DNA of 64,000 bases, from contig CM072148.1 in NCBI GenBank assembly GCA_036850595.1, positions 23,368,731-23,432,730 of the forward strand. Reading direction: 5' to 3'. Position numbers and translations under genes: made by a program. Below are positions 35,801 through 45,800 of this stretch, piece after piece. The first letter of the stretch is position 1; each line of letters begins with the position of its first letter. The notes under the pieces were generated by a model. It ran no database searches. It was not told where the DNA came from and saw only the letters and a program-made list of their open reading frames with translations. Origin of the DNA: Rhyacichthys aspro. Taxonomy: Eukaryota > Chordata > Actinopteri > Gobiiformes > Rhyacichthyidae.

Positions 35801-38172
35801 TTCTGTCTTTGAACATTCTAGACCAGGTCTTAAGTGATGCTTCTGTTTTGTTGTTAAAATTCTCAAATTGTGAATTCAGCTAAAACTTCTTCTTTTAGCT
35901 GTTCCCTTCAGCTTAAAAGCACATTTAAAATAAAAGTTTTTGATCACTTGAGATTGATTTGTGAGTTAATACTAATGAAAACAGTGTCTCCAAAAGTAAC
36001 AGGCTGTATTTATATTTCAGACTCAGACTACTACAAAAATCCTAGCCTGGCCAGCCAGACAACTTTCTCATTGTATTACATTCAGAGAAAGTCAGTCTGA
36101 GATTGTCCAATCTGCCCCCGATTTCTGCTCCGGCTGTTTCTTACCGACCAATCGTAGCGAGGGAGGCGGGATTTTGTTTTGCGCGAGATTTTTTTCAACT
36201 ATACAGTACGCAGGTTTAGGTAGCTTACTACGATCAAAATATGCACTGAACTCGATATTACACCCTGTGTCCTCAGATTTTTGACCCCGCAATCCCAGAC
36301 TGATTTTCTCTGTATGTAATACAATGAGAAAGCTGTCTGGCTGGCCAGGCTACAAACATCCATCTGGGACCTTTATCTTGTCCCTCTCTTAGCTTAATAA
36401 TTTTTACATGTCTGGTTTTGGAGAAATCTGTAGTTATGAGCGTGTTTTAGGTCTGACCACAATAGACTGTTATGCTGCTAAATGGCTCTGCTCTGATTGG
36501 ATAAAATGACCTGGTGATAGATGGTTACTGACAGGTGCTTCATCCAATCACCTCCAGGTTTTCATCTAAAGTACCTGACCTTTGTAAAGGCATCTGTGGA
36601 AGTCCTCTAGATTGTTGTAACAGATCATCTGTAAAGTCAGGATACCAATCACAAAATCACACAATTTTGTTCATGAAAACACTCATTATCTTGTTGCAAC
36701 CTGCAAATGTCAAACTATTATAATGAAATGTTCAACCTGTACCAAAGTCTGCCATTTACTGGACTGTTTAGCACACACTTCTGTCTAAAACATAAATATT
36801 TGTCCAAGTGGACCAAATTATAAAGTCTCTTGTCTTGTCTATGTTTCTACAGCTGCCTCTCAGTCAGTGTGTGCCAGATGTCACTGAGAATTACGCATCA
36901 GCAGCACTACACTGTGAGACGGGTGCTCAATTTGAACATGAACGTGAGCTCAAGACACCTGAGGACCTGAGGTTGGACCGAGGCTCTAGTCCACTGAATG
37001 TCATCGTGAAGGAGGAAGAGGAGGAGCAGCCGCTGTGTGGTAACTCAAACATAATAACATGCACTTCTTGTGTTAATAATGGACTGTGACTTCAACATGT
37101 TTTGATTTGTGTGGATATGTAACTCAGCAGAGGAAGGGTCCAGGAGAGAGGATCATGAAGAATGTACTCTTTCAAATGAAGCAGACGGCATGGAGCGAGA
37201 ATACACTGAAATTAAAGTAACAGTCAAAGAGGAAGAAGAGGAGCCCATTAACAGTAAGTAAATAAGCAAGAGAGATATGACTTTCAAAAATGTTTTTTAA
37301 CTATGTAGTAAAGGCAAAATATAATTTTGTCATTTGTGTAAGCTCATTGAATTGTACACCAACTCGATATATATATATGTATAGTAAGAAAATATGTACA
37401 GCACAGAATAATGCTAATTACAGTGCCACTTGTTATTGTAATTGTAAAAAAGGGGGCCTGCCTTTTTTTTTCTTTTCCAGTATCTGTGGTGGAATCTCAG
37501 CATGTTGTCAGTAAAGAAGTCAGTCCTGCTGTCATGCCAATGCAGGAGCAGTTTAACAACAAGCCTAAGAGCTCCTACTGCTGTGGGCTGTGTGGAAGAG
37601 ACTGTCACAAGATGTCTGCTCTGCAGATCCACATGCGTATCCACTCGGGAGAGAAGCCCTACCGCTGCAGCGTCTGTGGGAAGCAGTTCACACAGAAAGG
37701 TCAGCTCAACGGTCATCTGAAGGTGCACACGGGAGAGAAGCCGTTCTCCTGTCCTGACTGTGGAAAGAGCTTTGCCCACTCAGGGGCCATGAACAGACAC
37801 CGGCTCACACACACCGGGGAGCGGCCCTACCACTGCTCCCTGTGTGAGCGCACCTTCAACCAGTCTGGGCGCCTCAGGGAACATGAAAAGATCCACTTTG
37901 GAGAGAAGTTTGACTGCCCTGAGTGTGACAAGAGCTTCACACGATCATCAAGTCTTAAGAACCACGTCAGGCTGCACACAGGAGAGAGACCGTACACCTG
38001 TGAAGTCTGTGGGAGGGGCTTCAGCCGCTCTCAGAGCCTCAGGCTCCACAAACGCAAGCACCTAGACTTACAGCCAAAGGAGGAACCTCTGTTTAATGTT
38101 AAGAAAAACGGTTTCTCATGTAGTGACAATAATTCCCCTATTAACATGTGTATAACTGACAAAAGGAACTGA
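32828..38172 (+). CDS. C2H2 zinc-finger protein C, about 15 fingers in two arrays, 7 coding exons
   Basis: Predicted nuclear DNA-binding protein of 682 aa. The exons are 32828-32939, 33624-33885, 34805-35091, 35238-35623, 36853-37039, 37131-37253 and 37481-38172; all phases agree. A short acidic N-terminus precedes array 1 (about residues 61-325, nine fingers from HSCSVCGKDF to YTCSDCGRHF). The last finger ends HKRSC, so the final histidine is replaced by cysteine. A linker of about 150 residues in exons 4-7 holds two sumoylation-type motifs with acidic tails (IVKEEEEEQ, TVKEEEEEP). Array 2 has six fingers (about 485-655). Two fingers are split by introns, after CEKR and after ALSG. The exon 2 donor is a weak GTTTGA, but the next exon restores frame and finger spacing. 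Two adjacent genes fused in my model is the main alternative, with a break in the 1.2-kb intron 35624-36852. Confidence 0.78.
33474..33562. repeat. near-perfect hairpin (palindrome) in gene C intron
   Basis: Arms of about 40 bp (AGAAAGACATTTCATATTTC then AATTTGGACACCCTTGATGA, and its near reverse complement) flank the short loop GCATT. The palindrome lies about 60 bp upstream of gene C exon 2. It may be a small foldback element. Confidence 0.65.
36045..36350. mobile_element. 306-bp MITE with about 56-bp inverted termini, TA target site
   Basis: The left terminus GCCTGGCCAGCCAGACAACT and the reverse complement of the right terminus GCCTGGCCAGCCAGACAGCT remain similar for about 56 bp. TA dinucleotides flank both sides (36043-36044, 36351-36352), as for Tc1/mariner-type insertion. 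It lies in the gene C intron between the two finger arrays. No ORF of note. Confidence 0.75.
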
Positions 38173-38255
38173 CCTTGTGTGTATACAGTGATGATGTCAA
38201 CTTTTAGACATTAAGATGGAAGGGAACCATTATACATTTGTAGAACACTAAATCT

Positions 38256-39369
38256 ACAGTGCCATGAAAAAGTATTTGCCCACTTCCTGATTTCTTATTT
38301 TTTGCACATTTGTCACACATAAATGCTTCAGATGATCAAACAAATTTAAATGTTAGACAAAGATAACTCAAGTAAACACAAAATGCAATTTTGAAGTCAT
38401 GATTTTATTTATCAAGGGAAAAAAAGCTATCCAAACCTACCAAGCCACTAGGTAATTGCCCCATTGTTAAATCATGAATTAACAGATGAAAAACAAAATA
38501 ATTGACATTTATCAATCTGGAAAAGGTTACAGAGCCATTTCTAAAGCTCTGGGACTCCAGCCAACCACGGTGAGAGCCATTATCCACAATTGAGAAAATG
38601 CTGAACCTTTCCTGGAGTGGGCAACCTACCAAAATTACCCCATTACATTGTTCTGTTACATCTGGCATAAACTTAACAGCATTTCAGAAAAAGAACTTCA
38701 ACAGTCAAATATAGTGGTGGTAGTGTGATGGTCTGGAGTCTGGACGACTTGCTGTGATTGATGGAACCATGAATTCTGCTCTCTGCCTAAAAATCCTGAA
38801 GGAAAAGGTCTGTCCATTAGTCTGTGATCTCAAGCTGAAGCACACTTGGGTTCTGCAGCAGGACAATGATCCAAAACACACCAGCAAGTCCACCTCTAAA
38901 TGGCTTTAAAAAAAACAGTGAAAGTTTTGGAGTGGCCTAGTCAAAGTCCATACTTGAATCTGATTGAGATGCCGAAGCAAAATAGCGGTTTATGCTCGAA
39001 AACCCTCCAATGTGGCTGAATTAAAACAAGTAACAAGTAGAATGGGCTAAAATTCCTCCACAGCAATATGAAAGACATATTGCCAGTTATCTCAAACACT
39101 TGATTACAGATGTTGCTGCGAAAGGTGGCACAACCATTTATTAGGTTAAGGGAGCAATTACCTTCACATACCATCACATAAGGATATGTACGTTTGGATA
39201 GCTTTTTCCCCTTAATAAATAAAATGATGACTTCAAAACATTTTTTGTTTACTTGAGTTATCTTTATATAATATTAAAATGTGTTTGATGATCTGAAACA
39301 TGACAAATGCGCAAAAAATAATAAATCAGGAAGAAATTGGGGAGGGGCAAATAGTTTTTGATGGCACTG
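38256..39369 (+). mobile_element. decayed, internally deleted Tc1-like transposon
   Basis: The terminal inverted repeats are long: CAGTGCCATGAAAAAGTATT on the left and its counterpart ending GGCACTG on the right. TA precedes the left end; the right flank has drifted to TG. Plus-strand relics of a DDE transposase are readable: a helix-turn-helix part (SGKGYRAISKALGLQPTTVR), an internal gap, then GRLAVIDGTMNSAL, WVLQQDNDPKHTSKSTSKWL and EWPSQSPYLNLIE. Stops, frame changes and the gap make it inactive. It starts only 83 bases after the gene C stop codon. Confidence 0.85.
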
Positions 39370-40103
39370 TGTGGTCGTGAGTCTTACAATGGCCAACACA
39401 GTCACCAGACCATAACCAAACGCAACACCTCGGTGAGATTTTAGAGGTTTACACTTTTATTCTTTCTAAACTCATGTTCATCAGAGTTTATCAGCGCTGC
39501 TCTAGAAAACAACAGGTTTAAGTACCCTTTTGAGCAGTGTCTGTACTCAATGTAGCATTAGCGGTGCAGATGTACACAGTCCACCTACTGGCCTGGCAGA
39601 CACAGCTGAGTGGATTTGAGTAAAGAGTTTTTCTAAAAAATGTAAGAGGGTAAGGTTTGCATTTTCATGTTGTGTAAAAGCCCCATACACAGATCTTTGC
39701 TAAGTTTAATCAGCCCTAGTCGTAAACACTAAAAGTACATATACGTACATATAAACCACAATAAGCTATTCTCCTGCTGTATTCCTCTGAGGGAATGTGA
39801 ATATGGCATGGCTACAATATGGCAATGTAACATTAGTAATGATACAGTAAATGTGTTTGTGTTTTAATTTAGTCATAACACCAAGGTCAATGTGGAGTGC
39901 CGCTTTTAGCTTAACTGAAATAAAAGCTGAAACCTCATTCAGATAAGTCCTTTGCACAAAGTCAGGTTACACTAGTTGGTAGTGAACCTAAAATTTTTCT
40001 GGTCCAGAGACAGAACAGGCTCGAAACATAAGCAGTCTTGAATATATGATATAGAATAGGGGGATTCAGTTGTTAGGTCTCTTTAAATGAATTGATTCAG
40101 GCT

Positions 40104-41309
40104 TTACCTTCCATAGACTGATTGATTATACAGTCTGATGTCTGGCTGCTCTCTGTTGTTCAAAAACTCCAATGCAGGGGGTGATCCATGTTGTTGAGTA
40201 TAGTATTGGTCCTGCCGTGTCTGTTGCTCCACTGCTTCAACCAGAATAGTGCAGCCACAGACACACACTGGAATTTTAACAGAATGGATATTACCATGTA
40301 GGAAATAAACCAATTTTAGAATGCCAATGATGTAATCCTTAAAAAAAACGTGGGAAACGCAGGTTTTGGTCAAAGACAGACAGAGCCTGGGATCAGTTAA
40401 GTGTTGTGGGGGGTTCTGGAGGAGAATATAACAAAAAAGAAATGGCAATTCCAAACAAAGGTGTTGAGTGCTGTGCTGCAGATTTGAAGTGACTCACTCA
40501 AAGTCTTATATTTTAAGTCACTTGTTGATGTGTCTAGATGACCAAACAGAGCAGTAACAGCAGCTAAAGCCCTGCCTTAAAATAATTCAGTCATTTATTT
40601 TGAAGAAATAATTTATTTGAATTCATTTATTTCTTTGGAATTATGTTTTATTTATGGTGTTGTATGGTTGAATAAAACATTTACTTATACCCAATTTACC
40701 TGGAAAATAATAGCATTTAAAGCTGTAACCAACTGGCATTTTGGCGCAGTAGTTTTTTTAAGCCATGGAATTTAAATATAACAGTACTTAACAGTAAAAT
40801 ATTATACTACTTATAATGAGGTTTCCATGCAACTATAAAGGATATCTATGTTCATCCTGGGTAATAACTCCAGAATTTAATATCGTATTGAGAAATAAAG
40901 TCTTGTTTATTGTTAAAATTTAAAGTTCAACCCAAGTTAATTTACTCAAAGAATTTATCAACAATTAAAAGAATGTACTGCATTTCTACGTGTTATATTA
41001 GAACTGTGTCTATGGTTGGGTGGATATTGGACCAACTTTTACTTCATTCTGACCTCTGAGAGCTTTTTCTCTTTGATCTAATAGACAATAAAAATCTACC
41101 TCTGTTACTAAAATAAACACAATACAGGATAAACACTGAATGTTCAAACTCATATTCTAATGCATCACTGGGGCCTGTGAATTTTTCATTTGAAGGCAGT
41201 TAATCTGTAAAAAAATGTATTTTACTCACTTCTTCGGCGTTCAGTTTTATTGTTCAGTGCAATCCATTGTTTGGGCTTCAATGGCTCGAAAGAACACTGT
41301 TGAAATAAG
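40104..41309 (-). CDS. candidate 3' end of an unidentified minus-strand gene (two exons)
   Basis: Two minus-strand segments join in phase. Segment one, 41230-41309, has an acceptor CTAG and a donor GTGAGT and reads LFQQCSFEPLKPKQWIALNN then KTERRR. Segment two, 40104-40267, has an acceptor TTCCAG, reads MCVCGCTILVEAVEQQTRQD and ends LYNQSVYGR with a TAA stop. A minus-strand AATAAA near 39457-39462 could end the transcript. I do not recognise the family, and no first exon was found before the gaa promoter. Phase agreement and protein-like composition support it, but both exons are short, so chance is possible. Confidence 0.35.
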
Positions 41310-41390
41310 CTAGAATGTGAAAAATATGTCTTAATAAGGAATCAGGTGTATGTGGAAAGAATATAATTCCTGCCTCTGTCTAAAGTTATC

Positions 41391-41417
41391 CTCTATCTAT
41401 CTATCTATCTATCTATC
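41391..41417. repeat. CTAT tetranucleotide microsatellite
   Basis: About six to seven perfect CTAT units. It is a simple sequence repeat with no associated gene. Confidence 0.8.
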
Positions 41418-41676
41418 TTTTTTCCCTCAACATAATAAAAGTGCCACTTGATCAATAATTGTTATGGATTTTATTATTGTTAATTTTTTGGAGGTGTTGT
41501 TGCTCTAACAACAAAAGGGCACCTCACCTGCAACAGGAGTGTTACGACCACACAATATCATGCATATTTTCACTGCAATGCTAACACTTGGGAAGGCCTC
41601 TCCGGTCGAGTCTAATCAAACATAGGGCATGCGTAAAGGTGCACAAAGCGAGTGTGAGTCTATTTCTGTTTATTCA

Positions 41677-41890
41677 CTGTTGCCAGTTAGGTTTGTGATG
41701 TAGAGTGAGGCGATGGACTATAAAACGCCTAATTATCCAAAAGGAATAGCGCACGTAAGCAGATAACCCCACAGACTGGTGTGCATGGTAGGGGCACGTG
41801 CGTCACCAGTTTGCCGTGGCCAGTTTGGTGTGTGGTATACAGTGAGGTGATAGCATACATCGTGACGTCTAATTGTCTAAAAGGAATAGC
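41677..41890. repeat. diverged direct repeat upstream of gaa
   Basis: Two copies of a segment of about 75 bp, spaced about 135 bp apart. Each contains a CAGTTwGGTkTGTG start, GTGAGGyGAT in the middle and an AAAAGGAATAGC end. The interval includes a CACGTG E-box at about 41795-41800. This may be an old local duplication in the promoter region. Confidence 0.5.
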
Positions 41891-42059
41891 CTAAAAGTCT
41901 TCATACAAGTGCACATACTGTGAGAGAGGAGTATTCATCGCGCATGCCATAATAATAAGATACAATTTAGTTAATTTGTCCTTGGAGATGTACTTTGGTC
42001 AAAGAGAAAAAAGTGGTATAATTGTTATAGTATAAATGACAGTATAATAAATAAAAAAC

Positions 42060-42260
42060 GAAATTCCGACATAAGTCGCTAAATGACTTCCTAAACGGAA
42101 GTTGTAGCATTTCCAAGGTTTCCTGAACATCCCATAAATAAAAACATCTTCAGTGGCATTCAGGGAACTCAAGATATTTATTCGTGATAATTCCGCAGCG
42201 ATAGGAGTTTGTTTTTAATGTTGGTGGTGATGTGGTTTTAAACATGTAAAGGATATTCAG
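42060..42260 (+). promoter_or_regulatory. presumed gaa promoter and non-coding first exon
   Basis: A GT donor (AGGATATTCAG followed by GTAAGCGG) at 42261 ends a leader-like stretch, and the first coding exon starts 600 bases later after a TTTGTCTCAG acceptor (42813-42822). CGGAAG, an ETS-like site, occurs near 42098. The transcription start is not determined. Confidence 0.4.
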
Positions 42261-42859
42261 GTAAGCGGTTTCTCTGTTCTTGCGCTCTTGAGCTGACGTG
42301 AACTTAGCTCCACATTAGTAAAAGTTCTCTCTATGGCTAAGCTAATGCTAATCTGCCCTCTACTGTTATTGGGGAGCCTGCTCATTCCTTATTTTAATAA
42401 TTATTTTTCCACACGTTTTGCATAGTCGCAAATATACAGTGCAGCCACACTGAAACACAGCTCTAATACTGACATCAGCTACTCTTGTTATAAAGACTAG
42501 ATAAAGTTTGCTAACTGGGTTTAGTTTTTAGCTGAATAGTCAATAGTCATTTGGCATGGCCATTGTGTCTGTTTATGTATATTTCTCTAACTATTCCAGA
42601 CATATTCATAAGACTGTATTTTTGGCTAAAGTCTCTTAATAGAATATAAAAGCGAAGTAAGTGACACAGTAAAAGTCACTTAACCAGTAGAATAGCTTAT
42701 TTACCTCATGCAATACGTCCAATAAAATCAGCCATTCACAAAGCTGTTATTGAACACACACGCACACAAACACAGAAAAAAGTAAATTAGACTAATGATC
42801 ACATTGGCTTTGTTTGTCTCAGAATTTCTTTTCTGCATTGATAAAATCTCACTGTGAGG

Positions 42860-45800
42860 ATGGTGTCGTACAAGCGGCTAGACCCTGAAGAGGTCAAGTT
42901 CTCTGGTGCTGTTTTCTCAGAAGCACAGCATCATGTCCACGAAGAGGCAGAGGTAAGTGTACATGCAAATCAATTGACTATATTCAGTTTGAAGAGTAGA
43001 AAAAGGAAATGCAACTGCCACTCACACGTGTACTGCAGAAATGTCATTATTGCTAGCAATGCAGTTATTGTTTCTCTAATTTTAAACTGAGTTCGGAGTA
43101 ATGCTGAGGTTAACAATGTTGAAAATGTTGTGGCATAATCAAATGACAACTGTTGCACCACTGAGGACTAATTCTTGCACTGGTCAAAAAAGTGAATGTC
43201 CAAGCCATTAAGTGTGTTTTGTAACATTAACAGCAAAGCCTGTAGCCTCTGTAGCTTGGTGAAAAATAGAAATATGTGCCTCTGATAAAACCTGTTTGAC
43301 CTACAGACATATCTGGACAGTACTTTCAAACTCAAGCATAAACCATAACTCAAACACTTATTATATTAATACTGACATTAATTAACACCCAGAGGTAGGC
43401 AAAAGCAAAATTAAAAAAACTAATCACTTAAAATACTAAATTAAAACAACACAATAACTCTAACACTGTGACCATGTGACTCCACTGTTTTTGCTGTTGA
43501 TAGTAATTTAATTATTATAATATATAGTCAATCAACATCATTATACTCATATGTATCTGTTTATTCTTTTTTTTTATAGTAAAAATTATCTGTTGAAGTG
43601 AGACAGTTTTTATCAGTTGCCAATGTTGGTGTAAAAGATTTTCCTCATTTCACTCAAATTTTATCAAAGTGACCAGTGACCAGATGTTTTCAGTTCTATG
43701 TTATGTAGATCATTTTCTTGAATTGCTGTATTGATCAATATTGTAATGTTGGCTTGTCTGTGATTAAATCCATGGCACTGAAATCAAATGTCATATCCAT
43801 TACTTCTCATTTTTTTGTCAATGATGTCTACCTATGTGAATGTTTATGTCTTAACTGTAGGGCCTGGAACCTGAGGAGGCCCCTCTGATGAGGTGGGTCC
43901 CACGGTGCTCTGTCACCAGAAGCCTAGTGATCATTGGCTGCCTGCTCCTCCTACTGTTCGGTGGCTGGCTCCTAGGAACCAAATACTGGTTCCTCAGTTC
44001 AGCCAATGCAGGGCCACACCGCCCCCTTCCACCAGCCCCAGCCAAAAGCCAGGACTCTTCAGTACAAACGGAAGCCCCTCCACCGCTTCGAGAGGCCTGC
44101 AGTGGCACCCACGAGGCCTGGAGGTTTGACTGTTATCCCGAAAGAGGAGTAGTAGTGACCAGAGAAATGTGTGAGGCCAGGAACTGTTGCTTTATTCCAG
44201 CAGATGGCTCCTCTGCCGCGCAGCTCTCAGGAAAGAATGGAATACCCTGGTGTTTTTACCCCCCAGACTTCCCTTCATACTCACTCGTGTCAGTAAACAA
44301 CACTTTTTTAGGGCAGAAAGGCACACTGGTGAGAGAGGTGAAGACTTACTACCCAGAAGAGATCCTGACTCTGCAGGTGGAGCTGCTGCACGAGACAGAT
44401 ACACGACTACATGTCAAGGTGAGCGGCAGAGTGAGCAGTGGCTTTCACTTGAAAAGAGCTAAGTCTTTCTGGGAGACTCAATTTGTCTCCAAGATTACAA
44501 GAAAAATGGAAAGGAAGTCAGTGGAGAGTTTTTTTGTTTTTTTTACCAAAGACAAGTTTACCAAACTGAATGCCAGAGTTGTGGTATTCTGATTCACTTA
44601 TCACCAGCACCACGATTCCTGGGTGCACTTAAGACAAAGCAGAGAGACATTCATTATGGTCATGCCAGCAGTGGTTTAGATGGCCACATAGAGAGGCTTG
44701 GACATGTGAGTAGTGTGTTCTAGTTTTATAAAAACATCCAGCAGCAAAAAATAGCAGCCATATGTCAACAAGTAAAACAAAATTAAATGGTGGTTCTCTT
44801 ACAGAAGAAGTTTCTCTGTAGTATATAAAAAGAAAGTTCACTTGCAGCCATACAAAACTCAATGTATGTATCATTCCTCCCAACAAGAAAATTTTGTGCA
44901 TGTAATATTTTCGAAATTCTGAATGGCTTTAACTAACTGTGTGTTTTAATACCAAAACAGTCAACCAAACAGCTGTAGGTATTATATGTGATCACTCTAT
45001 TATATATTGTATTTTTCTCCTTGGCTCTTAAACAGTAGACTTTAGGTCTCACTACTGAAATTATTTTTCAACCTAGATCACAGATCCTTCTAACTCACGG
45101 TTTGAGGTCCCAATATCTGTTCCCTCTGTGACCAAGAAGGCAGACAATCCTGATTACCTTGTAGAACTGTCAGAAGAGCCCTTTGGTATCATTGTGAAGA
45201 GGGGCATCACAGGAACTGTTCTGTAAGTCCATCTGGAATAAGCCTTCACTAATGTTACTGTTGTGATTAATACTCATTTTTGACTCACTTCTTCTCATTC
45301 TCACTTCAGTGTGAACACAACGGTGGCTCCTCTCTTTTATGCGGATCAGTTCCTCCAGTTCTCCAGTGCCATGTCCAGTCAGTATATCTATGGTCTGGGG
45401 GAACATCGTTCAACTTTTCAGCATGATGTCCAGTGGAACACCCTCACCATGTGGGCAAGAGACGTACCTCCAATGGTGAAGTCACTGAGCTCACTTTGTA
45501 CAACATACTTGACTACACATTTATTAATCACACATGATCTGTGAAGTGTCAAAATTGTGACATATCTCCATGTTTTTAAGAGATCTTTGTGCCTGTGTGT
45601 GAAATAGGAAAAGACAAACTTATATGGCGTACACCCTTTTTACCTGGCCTTAGAAGAGGGAGGAAATGCACATGGATTCTTCCTGCTCAACAGTAACGCT
45701 ATGGGTCAGTTTGAACTTTATTTGTGCTATAACAGCACTATGAAGAAATTCTTTATCGTTCTAAAGACTGCATTGTGCACTTTCACACATCTAAAAATGT

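Larger units (their letters stand above)
39370..42859. other. intergenic region between the Tc1 element and gaa
   Basis: Apart from the possible minus-strand exons at 40104-40267 and 41230-41309, no coding sequence is supported. It contains a CTAT microsatellite (41391-41417), a diverged direct repeat (41677-41890) and the presumed gaa promoter and leader after about 42000. Confidence 0.4.
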
